A DNA stretch of 64,000 nucleotides from Bradyrhizobium sp. AZCC 1719 (GTDB lineage Bacteria > Pseudomonadota > Alphaproteobacteria > Rhizobiales > Xanthobacteraceae). The position numbers and the translations under genes were made by a program. The stretch is from NCBI RefSeq assembly GCF_036924525.1, contig NZ_JAZHRU010000001.1, positions 4,865,001 through 4,929,000 of the forward strand. The letters run 5' to 3'. The notes under the pieces are model-generated. The model was not told the DNA's origin. It was given only the letters and a program-made list of their open reading frames with translations, and searched no databases. Numbering within the stretch: the stretch's first letter is position 1; the number at the start of each line of letters is the position of its first letter. Below, one piece after another: positions 17,068 through 27,081 of this stretch.

Positions 17068-18393
17068 TTAACCCTCAAAGAACCGGTTTTTCGGCCTCGG
17101 CAGCCCCAAATTCTCCCGCAGCGTCTTGCCCTCATACGCTTTCCGGAAAATCCCGCGCCGCTGCAGTTCCGGCACCACCTTGTCGACGAAATCGTCCAGT
17201 CCGGCCGGGAGGAATGGGAACATGATGTTAAAACCGTCGCTGCCGCGGCTCATCAGCCATTCCTCCATCTGGTCGGCGATGGTTTGCGGCGTGCCGACAA
17301 AGGACAGTCCGCCATAGCCGCCGACGCGCTGGGCGAGCTGGCGCACCGTGAGCTTGTCGCGCGCGGCGGCATCGACGAGGCGCTGGCGGCCGCTCTTGCT
17401 GGCGTTGGTTTCGGGAATCGGCGGCAACTGGCCGTCGGGATCGAAGCCGGAGGCATCGGTGCCGAGCTGCACCGAGAGCGAAGCGATGGCGCTGTCGTAA
17501 TGCACCATGCTGTCGAGCTTGGCCCTTTTCTCCTTGGCTTCTTCGACACTGTCGCCGACCACGACGAAGGCGCCGGGCAGGATCTTCAGATGCTCGGGGT
17601 TGCGGCCGATCTTCTCCATGCGGCCCTTGATGTCGGCATAAAGCTTCTGTCCGTCGGCAAGGCTGCCGCCGCCGGTGAATACGGCTTCCGCGGTTTCCGC
17701 CGCGAGCTGCTTGCCGTCCTCGGACGCGCCGGCCTGCACGATCAGCGGCCAGCCCTGCACGGGGCGGGCGATGTTGAGCGGGCCGCGCACGGACAGATGT
17801 TTGCCCTTGTGATTGAGCACGTGCATTTTGGCGGGATCGAAATAGAGGCCTCGTTCGACGTCGCGCATGAAGGCGTCATCGGCAAAGGAATCCCACAGAC
17901 CCGTCACCACGTCATAAAACTCGCGCGCCCGCTTGTAGCGCTCGGCGTGCTCCATGTGATCGTCGAGCCCGAAATTGAGCGCTGCGTCCGGATTGGAGGT
18001 GGTGACGATATTCCACCCGGCGCGTCCGCCTGAGATGTGATCGAGCGAGGCGAAGCGCCGGGCCACGTGATAGGGCTCGTCGAAGGTCGTCGATCCCGTC
18101 GCGATCAGGCCGATATGCTCTGTCACGGCTGATAGCGCCGACAACAGCGTGAACGGCTCGAACGAAGTGACCGTGTGGCTGCGCTTGAGCGCATTGATCG
18201 GCATGTTCAGCACGGCCAGATGATCGGCCATGAAGAACGCGTCGAACTTGCCGGCTTCGAGCTTCTGGATCAATTGTTTGATGCGCGGGAAATTGAAATT
18301 GGCATCGGGCCAGGCGCCGGGATAGCGCCATGCGCCGGTGTGGATGGAGACCGGCCGCATGAACGCGCCGAGCTTGAGTTGCCGCTGTGCCAT
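17068..18393 (-). CDS. FMN-dependent monooxygenase, NtaA/SnaA/DszA family
   Basis: A 441-residue bacterial luciferase-like protein. [20 protein letters not shown] and [15 protein letters not shown] begin the TIM barrel. [47 protein letters not shown] and [14 protein letters not shown] are signature segments of the NtaA/DszA group, which uses FMNH2 from a partner reductase to oxidise chelators, sulfonates or thiophenes. No reductase gene is adjacent. I chose the ATG at 18393; longer readings add unrelated residues from the upstream repeat. The substrate is unknown. Confidence 0.9.
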   Translation of the reverse strand: MAQRQLKLGAFMRPVSIHTGAWRYPGAWPDANFNFPRIKQLIQKLEAGKFDAFFMADHLAVLNMPINALKRSHTVTSFEPFTLLSALSAVTEHIGLIATGSTTFDEPYHVARRFASLDHISGGRAGWNIVTTSNPDAALNFGLDDHMEHAERYKRAREFYDVVTGLWDSFADDAFMRDVERGLYFDPAKMHVLNHKGKHLSVRGPLNIARPVQGWPLIVQAGASEDGKQLAAETAEAVFTGGGSLADGQKLYADIKGRMEKIGRNPEHLKILPGAFVVVGDSVEEAKEKRAKLDSMVHYDSAIASLSVQLGTDASGFDPDGQLPPIPETNASKSGRQRLVDAAARDKLTVRQLAQRVGGYGGLSFVGTPQTIADQMEEWLMSRGSDGFNIMFPFLPAGLDDFVDKVVPELQRRGIFRKAYEGKTLRENLGLPRPKNRFFEG

Positions 18394-18521
18394 TGCCCCG
18401 TTTCCGTAGCTGTTATTGTTGGGAAAGAGATAGGCACAGGCAAGGGCTGCGCCATTAGGGGCGCGCAGAAGAATTTTGCAATTTAAAGGACAGGCGGAGA
18501 ACGATTCGACGGTGGCAATAC

Positions 18522-18641
18522 CGTCATTGCGAGCCAACGGGTCGCGCGAATGCGCGCCCGATGACAGGCTTCGCGAAGCAATCCATAGCACCGCAAGCGT
18601 CGAGATGGATTGCTTCGTCGCTAACGCTCCTCGCAATGACG
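18522..18641. repeat. Palindromic repeat, family A, carrying an inserted module
   Basis: The outer arms CGTCATTGCGAG and CTCGCAATGACG and the inner pair GAAGCAATCCAT / ATGGATTGCTTCG match the copy at 9269-9353. After the left arm, this copy has about 37 extra bases, 18533-18570, identical in inverted form to 13070-13107 of family B. It lies between the monooxygenase start and the Nudix stop. Confidence 0.85.
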
Positions 18642-18659
18642 GGGAGAGAGCGGGGGACT

Positions 18660-19397
18660 CTACGCCCCCAGCACGTCCTTCTGCATCTTGCCGCCGTAGA
18701 AGTGGAAGAACGGCACCGGCGCGTCGTGGCGCAGCGGGCCGGTCGCAAGGCGGCGATCGAGTTCGGCGAGCACGTTCTTGGTCATGGCGTGCGCGTCGGC
18801 GAGCGGCTGCGAGCCGATCTCGACCCACACCAGCTCCACCAGTTCAGCGTCGGCGTGGATCACGCCTTCGACCCGGTGGGCGATGGCTGACGCGTCGGCC
18901 GTGAAGAAGCGCGTATCAAAACGGCGGACGCGGCCAGGCGGAGTGATCGCGCGCGCGATCAGGAACAGGCCGGACGGATCGGGCAGCAGGCCTGCTTCCG
19001 CAAACGGCTTCCAGGCGCCGTCGAGTTTCACGGGTTTGTCGACCTTGCATCCGAGGCAGAGGCCGGTTTCCTCGCAGGCCTCGCGGATCGCAGCAACCGC
19101 CAGCGCGCGCGCCCGCGATGGTGCGATCTTCGGACTGCCTTTGAGCAGATTGGCTTCGAGCTCTGGGGAAATCGGCGCGGCCACCGGAATGCGGTTGTCC
19201 GACTTGTCGACACGCCCGCCCGGAAAAACATATTTGCCGGGCATGAACACCACCTTGTCGTGGCGCTTGCCGACCAGAACTTTCGGTTTGTCGCCGGAGC
19301 GGTCGATCAGGATCAGCGTCGCTGCATCCTTGGGCCGGAAATAGGGATGATGATCGGCTTCCTTTTCTTCCTTTACGGCGGTCGCGACGTCGTTCAT
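18660..19397 (-). CDS. Nudix hydrolase
   Basis: A 245-residue protein. GKYVFPGGRVDKSDN, followed by RALAVAAIREACEETGLCLG, gives the Nudix box, with REACEETG as the metal-binding Glu-rich helix and a longer insertion than in small Nudix proteins. RPKDAATLILIDRSGDKPKVLVGKRH is the first strand. The length and C-terminal PVPFFHFYGGKMQ suggest the larger group related to CoA or NADH pyrophosphatases. The substrate is unknown. It is first in a minus-strand run with DUF983 just upstream, 41 bp away. Confidence 0.88.
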   Translation of the reverse strand: MNDVATAVKEEKEADHHPYFRPKDAATLILIDRSGDKPKVLVGKRHDKVVFMPGKYVFPGGRVDKSDNRIPVAAPISPELEANLLKGSPKIAPSRARALAVAAIREACEETGLCLGCKVDKPVKLDGAWKPFAEAGLLPDPSGLFLIARAITPPGRVRRFDTRFFTADASAIAHRVEGVIHADAELVELVWVEIGSQPLADAHAMTKNVLAELDRRLATGPLRHDAPVPFFHFYGGKMQKDVLGA

Positions 19398-19438
19398 TCC
19401 ATCCCCATCTTTGGTGCTTCTTGTTACAACCGGTCTAG

Positions 19439-19876
19439 CTAGACCGGCGGCATGTCGCTAGGGGCATTTTCATCAAAGCCGTGCATGCGCAGCGCCCACT
19501 GAATGCCGACCACCGCGCCCTTGATTGGCTGCAACAATACGAGCGAGGAGACGAGCGTCGCCGGCAGATACATCGCCAGTTGCAGCCACACCGCGGGCGA
19601 GTAGTTGGTTTCGATCCACAGCGCCGCCGGCACCACGATGTGGCCGACGATGACGATGACGAGATAGGCCGGCAGATCGTCGGCGCGGTGCGGGGTAAAA
19701 TCGAGCCCGCACTTCGAGCAATTGTCGGCAGTCTTCAGGAAAGCGCGAAACATCTTGCCTTCGCCGCAACGCGGACAGCGGCAACGGAAGCCGCGCTTCA
19801 TCGCGGTCCAGAGGTCGCGCTTCTCGGCCTGCGCGGTGTCCCGGGTCCATGTCGTCGCGGCGTTCACCGTTTCCAT
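19439..19876 (-). CDS. DUF983 family membrane protein
   Basis: A 145-residue protein with two CxxC pairs near the N-terminus (CRCPRCGEGKMF and CSKCGLDF), a zinc-ribbon-like feature, followed by two hydrophobic helices, LPAYLVIVIVGHIVVPAALWI and VWLQLAMYLPATLVSSLVLL. It fits DUF983, found beside rnr or cytochrome oxidase genes and of unknown function. It overlaps the end of rnr by 13 bp, so it is translated from the same transcript. The C-terminal tail is short and acidic. Confidence 0.88.
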   Translation of the reverse strand: METVNAATTWTRDTAQAEKRDLWTAMKRGFRCRCPRCGEGKMFRAFLKTADNCSKCGLDFTPHRADDLPAYLVIVIVGHIVVPAALWIETNYSPAVWLQLAMYLPATLVSSLVLLQPIKGAVVGIQWALRMHGFDENAPSDMPPV

Positions 19877-22218
19877 GACTTGCCTTTCTTCGATTTGCCG
19901 GGCCTGGCTTTGCCCGACTTGCCCTTGTGAGGCTTGCGAACCTTGTCGCGCGGGCTGCGGCCCGGATGCGATTTCGACGGCTTTGCCGACGCTTTCGAGC
20001 CGTCGCGTTTTCTGCCGCGCGGAATGACCTTGCCTTCCACCTGGCCTTCCGACAACAGCTCGAACCGCAACGCGCCGGCTACCGGTGCAGCTTCTACCAG
20101 ACGCACGTCGACAACGTCACCCAACCGGTGCATGGCACCGCTGCGTGAGCCGACGAGCGCGTGACGCGTCTCGTCATAATTGTAGTACTCGGTGCCGAGC
20201 GTGCGGATCGGGATCAGCCCGTCGGCGCCGGTATCCGATAACTTCACGAACAGCCCGGCGCGGGTCACGCCGGAGATACGGCCCTGAAACGTTGCGCCGA
20301 TACGGTCGGCGAGGAAATGCGCGATCAGCCGGTCGGCGGTTTCGCGCTCCGCCTTCATCGCGCGGCGCTCGGTCAGCGAAATCTGCGCCGCGATCTCGCC
20401 CAGTGTCTCCAGCGTCTCGATCTCCGGCAACGCGCCTTCACCGAGACCGAGCGCGCGGATCAGCGCACGATGCACGATCAGATCAGCGTATCGCCTGATC
20501 GGCGAGGTGAAATGGGCGTAGCGGCGCAGGTTGAGGCCGAAATGGCCGTAATTCTCCGCCGAGTATTCCGCCTGCGCCTGCGAGCGCAGCACCACCTCGT
20601 TGACCAGCGGCTCGTAATCCTCGCCGCGGACCTGGCCCAGCACCCGGTTGAACAGCGAGGGTCGTAGCGCGCCGGTCTTCGCAAACGGGAGGTCGAGCGT
20701 TTTCAGGAATTCCTGGAGATTATGAACCTTCTCCAAGGTCGGTTCGTCATGCACCCGATAGATAAGCGGCAACGCCTTCTTTTCAAGCATTTCGGCCGCG
20801 GCGACGTTGGCGAGGATCATGAATTCCTCGATCAAACGGTGCGCATCGAGACGCTCCGGCACGATGACGCGATCGACCGTTCCGTCGGGCTTGAGCAGGA
20901 TTTTTCGCTCGGGCAGATCGAGATCGAGCGGATCGCGTTCGTCGCGCGCGAGCTTCACCAGCGCGTAAGCGGCGTAGAGCGGCGTCAGGATCGGCTCCAG
21001 CAGCGGGCCGGTGATATCGTCGGGCCGCCCGTCGATCGCGGCCTGCGCCTGCGCGTAGTGCAGCTTCGCGGCCGAGCGCATCAGCACGCGATGAAAGCTG
21101 TGCGAGCGCTTGCGGCCGTCGGGGCCGATGACGAGCCGCACCGCGAGCGCGCCGCGCGCTTCGCCCGGCACCAGCGAGCAGAGATCGTTGGAGATGCGCT
21201 CCGGCAGCATCGGCACCACGCGGTCCGGAAAATACACCGAGTTGCCGCGCGTCACTGCTTCGCGGTCTAGCGCCGAGCCCGGCCGCACGTAGAAGGCGAC
21301 GTCGGCAATCGCGACATGGACCACATAGCCGCCCTTGTTGTTCGGATCGGCATCGGGCGCGGCGTGCACCGCGTCGTCATGGTCCTTCGCATCAGGCGGA
21401 TCGATGGTCACCAGCGGCAAATCGCGCCAGTCCTCGCGGCCTTTCAAGTCAGCAGGCTGCGCGGCCTCGGCTTCGCGCAAGGCGGATGGCGAAAACGCTT
21501 GCGGGATTTCGTGGGCGTGGATCGCGATCAGGCTGATCGCCTTTTCGCTCGACAACGAGCCGAGCCGCTCCTTCACTTTGCCGGAGGCGAGGCCATAGCC
21601 GCGCGAGCGCACCAGATCGACGCTAATGAGGTCGCCATCCTCGGCGCCCGCGGTGTCCGATGGCGCGATGTTCAATTCGCGCCCGGCCTGCTTCTTGTCG
21701 ACGGGAACGAGCAGGCCGCCGCCGCCAGGCAGTTTGCGGAAGATGCCGAGCACGCGCGCGCGGGCCTGATCGATGATCTTGATGACGCGCCCGCGATAGG
21801 GGGCGCCTTCGCTATCATCAGCCTTCTCGATCCGCAGCAGGGCTCGGTCGCCGACGCCGGCTGCCGTGCCGGGTTGCAGACGGCGCGGGACGTGGATGCG
21901 GATCTTCGGCGCGGGGCCGCTCTGTTCTGTGTCCCATTCGGTGGGAGTGGCGAGCAGTTCGCCGTCGGTGTCGCGCCCGGTGATGTCGGCAATCACGGTC
22001 GGGGGCAGGAGGGCCGTCTCGTGAATCTTCCGGCCCCGTTTGGCGATGGCACCTTCGTCGGCGAGCTCGCGCAGGATGCGTTTCAGTTCGGCGCGGTCGG
22101 CATTCTTCAGGCCGAACTCGCGGGCGATCTCGCGGGTGCCGATCTTGCCCGGATGGGCACGGATAAAGGCGACGATGGCGTCCCGGGCCGGAAAGCCATG
22201 GTCGTGTTTTCTCTTCAC
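19864..22218 (-). CDS. rnr: Ribonuclease R
   Basis: A 784-residue 3'-5' exoribonuclease. An N-terminal winged-helix/cold-shock region is followed by the RNB domain, whose active site has DPPDAKDHDDAVHAAPD with four Asp residues. An S1 RNA-binding domain sits at about 645-730 (GRISGVTRAGLFVKLSDTGADGLIP). The tail from about 735 is rich in Lys, Arg and Gly. It degrades structured RNA and works with trans-translation. topA's stop is adjacent (22219), and DUF983 overlaps its 3' end by 13 bp, giving a topA-rnr-DUF983 order. Confidence 0.96.
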   Translation of the reverse strand: MKRKHDHGFPARDAIVAFIRAHPGKIGTREIAREFGLKNADRAELKRILRELADEGAIAKRGRKIHETALLPPTVIADITGRDTDGELLATPTEWDTEQSGPAPKIRIHVPRRLQPGTAAGVGDRALLRIEKADDSEGAPYRGRVIKIIDQARARVLGIFRKLPGGGGLLVPVDKKQAGRELNIAPSDTAGAEDGDLISVDLVRSRGYGLASGKVKERLGSLSSEKAISLIAIHAHEIPQAFSPSALREAEAAQPADLKGREDWRDLPLVTIDPPDAKDHDDAVHAAPDADPNNKGGYVVHVAIADVAFYVRPGSALDREAVTRGNSVYFPDRVVPMLPERISNDLCSLVPGEARGALAVRLVIGPDGRKRSHSFHRVLMRSAAKLHYAQAQAAIDGRPDDITGPLLEPILTPLYAAYALVKLARDERDPLDLDLPERKILLKPDGTVDRVIVPERLDAHRLIEEFMILANVAAAEMLEKKALPLIYRVHDEPTLEKVHNLQEFLKTLDLPFAKTGALRPSLFNRVLGQVRGEDYEPLVNEVVLRSQAQAEYSAENYGHFGLNLRRYAHFTSPIRRYADLIVHRALIRALGLGEGALPEIETLETLGEIAAQISLTERRAMKAERETADRLIAHFLADRIGATFQGRISGVTRAGLFVKLSDTGADGLIPIRTLGTEYYNYDETRHALVGSRSGAMHRLGDVVDVRLVEAAPVAGALRFELLSEGQVEGKVIPRGRKRDGSKASAKPSKSHPGRSPRDKVRKPHKGKSGKARPGKSKKGKSWKR

Positions 22219-24993
22219 TTATCCTCGCGCCTTGCCCGCGCGCTTTTTCGCGGGCGTCTTGGGTGCAGTGGGCTTTGCCGCCGATGTCTTGGCGGCGGAG
22301 GCGACCGGCGCGCGCGCCTTGCTCACGGCCTCCGATTTCGGCTTCGCGGCCGGCTTCTTCGCCGGCGCCTTCTTGGCGGGCTTCGGCGCATCGGGATCGG
22401 CAGCCTTGCTGGCAGTCTTGCTGGCAGTCTTGGCGGCGGCCTTCTTCGGCGCGGCCTTCTTGGCGCCGCGCTTTGGCTTGCCGCCGCCCTTGGCGGCGCG
22501 TTCGTCGATCAGCGCGATGGCTTCGGCCAGCGTGATCGTGTCCGACGTCTTGTCGCTCGGGATCGTAGCGTTGACACCGCCTGCGGTGACATAGGCGCCG
22601 TAGCGGCCGTTCTTGACGGCAACACCGCCAAGGCTCGGATGCTCGCCGAGCGGCTTGCCGGGATCGGCGCCGAAGCGGCGGCCGCTCGGGCCTTTTGCGA
22701 TCTTTTCCGCGATCAGCGTCACCGCGCGGTTGAGGCCGATGTCGAACACCTCGTCGCCGGCCTCCAGGCTCGCATAGGTCTTCTCGTGACGCACAAACGG
22801 GCCGAAGCGGCCGATGCCAGCAGTGATCGGCTCGCCGGTTTCCGGATGTTTTCCAATTTCACGCGGTAGCGACAGGAGCTTCAGCGCCAGTTCCAGCTCC
22901 ATGTCGCCGGGCGACATGTTCTTCGGGATGCCGGCGCGCTTGGGCTTTTCGCCCTCTTCGTAATCCTTCTGCTCGCCGAGCTGGATGTAGGGGCCGAAGC
23001 GGCCGGCCTTCACCGTCACGTCGAGGCCGGTTTCCGGGTCCTTGCCGAGAACGCGGTCGGCGCTCGCCTCGGAGTCGGCGGCCAGCGGACGCGTGTAGCG
23101 GCATTCCGGATAGTTCGAGCAGCCGACGAAGGCGCCGAACTTGCCGGCCTTCAGGTTAAGCCGGCCGGTACCGCAGGTCGGGCACTGCCTGATGTCGCCG
23201 CCATCGGCGCGGGCGGGGTAGATGTGCGGCCCCAGCATGTCGTCGAGCGCATCCAGCACTTCGGCGACGCGCAGATCCTTGATGTCGTTGACCGCGCCGA
23301 TGAAGCCAATCCAGAAATCCTGCAGCACCTGCTGCCAGGAAATCTCGTTGTTGGAGATGCGGTCGAGTTGTTCCTCCAGCGCGGCGGTGAAGTCATACTC
23401 CACATAGCGCGAGAAGAAGTTTTCAAGGAAGGCGACCACGACGCGGCCCTTGTCCTCGCCATGCAGCCGCTTCTTCTCCAGCTTGACGTAACCGCGGTCT
23501 TTCAGGACCTGCAGGATCGAGGCGTAGGTCGAGGGACGGCCGATGCCGAGCTCTTCCATCCGCTTCACCAGCGAGGCTTCGGAGAAGCGCGGCGGCGGCT
23601 CGGTGAAATGCTGGGTGACGGCAAGCGCCTGTCGCTTCAGGGCTTCGCCTTCGCTCATGGCGGGGAGGCGGCGTGAATCCTCGTCTTCCTCGTCGTCGCG
23701 GCCTTCCTGGTAGAGCGCGAGGAAACCGTCGAACTTGATGACCTGGCCCGAAGCGCGCAACTCCAACACGCGCGAGCCGGCCTTCGCCGCGATATCCACC
23801 GTGGTGCGTTCGAGTTCGGCCGATTCCATCTGGCTCGCAATGGTGCGGATCCAGATCAGTTCATAAAGCTTGGCCTGATCGGGATCGAGGCGGCGGCGCA
23901 TCTCGGCGGGCCGGCGCGACAGATCGGTCGGGCGGATCGCTTCGTGCGCTTCCTGCGCGTTCTTGGCCTTGGTCTGGTACTGGCGCGGCGCGTCGGGGAC
24001 ATAGGCGTTGCCGTAATCCTCGCCGATCACCTTGCGCGCTTGGGTGATCGCCGAGCCGTCGATCTGCACGCCGTCGGTTCGCATATAGGTGATGAGGCCG
24101 GTGGTCTCGCCGCCGATGTCGATACCTTCATAGAGGCGCTGCGCGATCCGCATGGTGTGCGCCGGTGCAAAGCCGAGCTTGCGGCTGGCTTCCTGCTGCA
24201 GCGTCGAGGTGGTGAAGGGGGCCTGCGGATTGCGGCGCGCGGGCTTTGCTTCGACGGTCGAAACCGTGAAGTTCGCCGCCTCAATGGCCTTCTTGAGATC
24301 TTCGGCTTCGGCGCCGGAGCCGATGTCGAGCCGCTGGATCTTCTTGCCGTCGGCGCCGACGAGACGCGCCTCAAAGCTGTCGCCGCGCGGCGTGGTCAGG
24401 GTCGCAACCAGCGACCAGTATTCGCGCGGGACGAATTTTTCGATTTCGAGTTCGCGGTCGCAGACCAGCCGCAGCGCGACCGACTGCACGCGGCCTGCCG
24501 AGCGCGCGCCTGGCAGTTTGCGCCAGAGCACGGGGGAGAGCGTGAAGCCGACCAGATAGTCCAGCGCGCGCCGCGCCATATAGGCGTCGACCAGCGCGCC
24601 GTCGATCTGGCGCGGCGCCTTCATGGCATCGGTCACCGCTTGCTTGGTGATGGCGTTGAACACCACGCGCTCGATCTTCTGATCTTTCAGCGCGCGTTTC
24701 TCTTTCATCACCTCCAGCACGTGCCAGGAGATCGCTTCGCCCTCGCGATCAGGGTCGGTTGCGAGAATCAGCCGGCTGGCGCCCTTCAGGGCCTTGGCGA
24801 TGTCGTTGAGCCGGCCGGCCGCCTTGGGATCGACCTCCCAGATCATCTGAAAATTGGCGTCCGGATCGACGGAACCATTCTTGGCGGGGAGGTCGCGGAC
24901 ATGGCCGAACGAGGCCAGAACCTCGTAGGAGGCGCCCAAATACTTATTGATCGTCTTGGCTTTCGCCGGCGACTCCACGATGACGATATTCAT
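22219..24993 (-). CDS. topA: DNA topoisomerase I
   Basis: A 924-residue type IA topoisomerase. The TOPRIM domain starts MNIVIVESPAKAKTINKYLG and includes LATDPDREGEAI. Catalytic Tyr303 lies in GLITYMRTDG. One C4 zinc finger (CPTCGTGRLNLKAGKF...CSNYPEC) is followed by repeated topoisomerase C-terminal modules (GRFGPYIQLGE, GRFGPFVRHE, GRYGAYVTAGG). The last 80 residues are Ala/Lys/Pro-rich, common in this clade. It relaxes negative supercoils. It lies upstream of rnr with no gap between stop and start codons. Confidence 0.97.
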   Translation of the reverse strand: MNIVIVESPAKAKTINKYLGASYEVLASFGHVRDLPAKNGSVDPDANFQMIWEVDPKAAGRLNDIAKALKGASRLILATDPDREGEAISWHVLEVMKEKRALKDQKIERVVFNAITKQAVTDAMKAPRQIDGALVDAYMARRALDYLVGFTLSPVLWRKLPGARSAGRVQSVALRLVCDRELEIEKFVPREYWSLVATLTTPRGDSFEARLVGADGKKIQRLDIGSGAEAEDLKKAIEAANFTVSTVEAKPARRNPQAPFTTSTLQQEASRKLGFAPAHTMRIAQRLYEGIDIGGETTGLITYMRTDGVQIDGSAITQARKVIGEDYGNAYVPDAPRQYQTKAKNAQEAHEAIRPTDLSRRPAEMRRRLDPDQAKLYELIWIRTIASQMESAELERTTVDIAAKAGSRVLELRASGQVIKFDGFLALYQEGRDDEEDEDSRRLPAMSEGEALKRQALAVTQHFTEPPPRFSEASLVKRMEELGIGRPSTYASILQVLKDRGYVKLEKKRLHGEDKGRVVVAFLENFFSRYVEYDFTAALEEQLDRISNNEISWQQVLQDFWIGFIGAVNDIKDLRVAEVLDALDDMLGPHIYPARADGGDIRQCPTCGTGRLNLKAGKFGAFVGCSNYPECRYTRPLAADSEASADRVLGKDPETGLDVTVKAGRFGPYIQLGEQKDYEEGEKPKRAGIPKNMSPGDMELELALKLLSLPREIGKHPETGEPITAGIGRFGPFVRHEKTYASLEAGDEVFDIGLNRAVTLIAEKIAKGPSGRRFGADPGKPLGEHPSLGGVAVKNGRYGAYVTAGGVNATIPSDKTSDTITLAEAIALIDERAAKGGGKPKRGAKKAAPKKAAAKTASKTASKAADPDAPKPAKKAPAKKPAAKPKSEAVSKARAPVASAAKTSAAKPTAPKTPAKKRAGKARG

Positions 24994-25207
24994 GTCATTC
25001 CAATGGCTTACGGGAAAAGATAAAGGCGGGTTCCGCGAGACTCGCGGCCCACCGATTGGACCCGAACATGGGTGGTGAGGCGGCCCCTGTCAAATCGGCA
25101 AATGCCGCCAGGGAACCTTTCGCTGTCCACTTATATCTGAGGAGTTGCGAAATGCGCCCTAGAGTTGCGCCTCCAAAGGGGTTATTTCTGGGCAATACTG
25201 TATTCAA

Positions 25208-25477
25208 TTGGATGCAAGTTTTTTGAGCAAGGCTGCAGGCGGCCGGAAGCGGAAAGCTTCAGGCAAGAAGAAGGGCTCGCCACCCGACGAACGTAACATT
25301 GAACGAGGTGAGGAGGGCGGCCCCGACGAGGCCGTGGCCTTTATCGCGGAGACCGTTGCCGAACTGGTCAAACTGGCGGAGCGCCACCGGCTCGAGGTGC
25401 TCAGCCATTTGCTGGGCATGGCGCAGCTCGAGGCGGAAGAGCGGCTGCGCACCCGCAGCAAACGCAAGCTGTCGTGA
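25208..25477 (+). CDS. Small hypothetical protein with a TTG start
   Basis: An 89-residue protein: a basic N-terminus (KAAGGRKRKASGKKKGS), an acidic middle, then VAFIAETVAELVKLAERHRLEVLSHLLGMAQLEAEERL, which should be one or two amphipathic helices. The only usable start in the open frame is TTG at 25208, since a TAG lies at 25160 and no ATG or GTG follows it. I do not recognise the family. The charge layout suggests a nucleic-acid-associated or scaffold protein, but that is conjecture. It is divergent from topA. Confidence 0.5.
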   Translation: MDASFLSKAAGGRKRKASGKKKGSPPDERNIERGEEGGPDEAVAFIAETVAELVKLAERHRLEVLSHLLGMAQLEAEERLRTRSKRKLS

Positions 25478-25636
25478 AAAGATGAAGGCCGGAATTGACA
25501 GTACGTGACCGTCGCGCTGACAGGCTCCGGCCCTGCGGCGGATTGGCGCTGGGCCAGAACGCGCATTGAACCCGGGGTGTAACTGCAGCACATTTTGGCA
25601 GGCGTTCTTGCCAATCAAAAGAACCGGAGAGCCGTC

Positions 25637-25777
25637 ATGCCGAAAACCGCTGGCATCTCCTCCTCGGCGTCGCAAAGTTCGGATACCGCTCAACTTGTTT
25701 CAGTCGCCCTGTTTTCCGGGGTCGGTCTGCTGATCTCGCTGGTCGTCGTTATCCTCCGCATCAACGGCGTCTTCTGA
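25637..25777 (+). CDS. Single-pass small membrane peptide, 46 aa
   Basis: A 46-residue peptide: a short Ser-rich hydrophilic N-terminus, then LVSVALFSGVGLLISLVVVI as one transmembrane helix and a short RINGVF tail. The ATG at 25637 follows GGAG with good spacing; the longer reading from 25595 adds an unlikely polar segment. I do not recognise it. Small proteins of this form often bind or modulate larger membrane complexes. No clear operon partner is nearby. Confidence 0.6.
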   Translation: MPKTAGISSSASQSSDTAQLVSVALFSGVGLLISLVVVILRINGVF

Positions 25778-25841
25778 TTGAGCGGCTGCCTTCGCGCCTG
25801 GCGGCGGCAACCGCTCTCGTCTCAAGCTAGGCTGCCAACTC

Positions 25842-26447
25842 CTAGGCTGCCAAGTCGCTCGCTGCCCTCAGCGCGCCGGCCACGGCTTTTTCGCGATGCT
25901 CCGGGCCGACCTGAATGCCATCGGCGGAAATGAATTCGGGATTCCTGATGCCGATGAAGCCGAATACCCAGCGCAAATAGGTTTCGAGATGTTCGCCGAG
26001 CGCGGCCGGCGTGTCCGGGCCGTAATAGCCACCGCGCGAGATCGCGACGATGACGCGCTTGTTGCCGGCCAGCCCCTGGACACCTTGGGCATCGTATTTG
26101 AAGGTCTTCCCCGCGACCAGGATACGGTCGATCCAGGCCTTAAGCTGGCTCGGGATCGTGAAATTGTACATGGGCGCGCCGATCACGACGATGTCGGCGG
26201 CCAGAAACTCTTCCAGGACGGTCTGACCGGCGGCGATATCCTCCCGCAATGCAGCTTCCGGGGCCGCTCCCTGGCCGGCAGCGAGGTGTGAGCCGGTGAG
26301 ATGCGCCAGCGGGGTCAGCGTGAGATCACGGTAGCTGACTTCGAGGCCAGGAGTGGATTGTCGCAGGCGGTCGACGACGGCGGCGGAAACCTGGCGGCTG
26401 ACGGAGTGGGGGCCGAGAACGCTGGAATCGAGATGCAGGAGTTTCAT
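25842..26447 (-). CDS. azoR: FMN-dependent NADH:azoreductase
   Basis: A 201-residue flavodoxin-fold quinone/azo reductase. [23 protein letters not shown] holds the FMN phosphate loop, [19 protein letters not shown] and ISRGGYYG the isoalloxazine-binding segments. It reduces quinones and azo compounds using NADH. The start at 26447 avoids a random N-terminal extension to 26516. It is divergent from an HxlR regulator, 100 bp away, which commonly controls such reductases. The last 12 bases of the gene are part of a short tandem duplication. Confidence 0.92.
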   Translation of the reverse strand: MKLLHLDSSVLGPHSVSRQVSAAVVDRLRQSTPGLEVSYRDLTLTPLAHLTGSHLAAGQGAAPEAALREDIAAGQTVLEEFLAADIVVIGAPMYNFTIPSQLKAWIDRILVAGKTFKYDAQGVQGLAGNKRVIVAISRGGYYGPDTPAALGEHLETYLRWVFGFIGIRNPEFISADGIQVGPEHREKAVAGALRAASDLAA

Positions 26448-26547
26448 GGTAGGGTCACCCTTATGGTATCGGTTTGTAACTGGCGCTATATGAGTGACCG
26501 TGACATAACCCCGCAAGAACGCACATTTCTTTCACCCGAGCACATCC

Positions 26548-26949
26548 ATGAGACCCGAGCACATCAATGTTCCCGCCTTACCGCCCAGGGGTCACGACGG
26601 GGAAAATTGCCGCGCCGTAGCGTCGGTATTGGCGCGGGTTGGCGACAAATGGAGCGTGTTCGTGATCATGATGCTGATCGATGGGCCGCAGCGCTTCAAT
26701 GAGCTCAAGCGCAAGATCGGCGGTATCTCACAGCGGATGCTGACGCTCACCCTGCGTGGACTGGAGCGCGATGGCCTCGTCACGCGCACCATCTTTCCGA
26801 CTATCCCGCCGCGCGTCGATTACGAGCTGACCGATCTCGGCCGAGGACTCGCAGAGCCGGTGCAGGCGCTCGGCAAGTGGGCGTTCGAGCACTTGCCGGA
26901 GATCCAGGGCGCGCGGACCAGCTTCGATGCGCGCAATCCGAAGGACTAG
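26548..26949 (+). CDS. HxlR family transcriptional regulator
   Basis: A 133-residue winged-helix regulator: CRAVASVLARVGDKWSVFVIMMLIDGPQRFNELKRKIGGISQRMLTLTLRGLERDGLV is the HxlR domain (broken here only for length), with the conserved Cys19-type residue. KWSV and GGISQRML are signature motifs. In relatives such as HypR and YodB the N-terminal Cys senses quinones or aldehydes. Divergence from azoR suggests it represses the reductase and is relieved by electrophiles. I saw no clear palindromic operator between the two genes. Confidence 0.92.
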   Translation: MRPEHINVPALPPRGHDGENCRAVASVLARVGDKWSVFVIMMLIDGPQRFNELKRKIGGISQRMLTLTLRGLERDGLVTRTIFPTIPPRVDYELTDLGRGLAEPVQALGKWAFEHLPEIQGARTSFDARNPKD

Positions 26950-27081
26950 AGTCTGACGAAATTAGGTTCAGTCGATCGCATGGCTGCGCCGGCCGTTGCC
27001 GGCTACTTTGCATGGGGTTGTTTTCGATATTTTGTTTGGGCGGTTCACGAAGCATCAGGCCGGACCTGATCTCATCATTCT

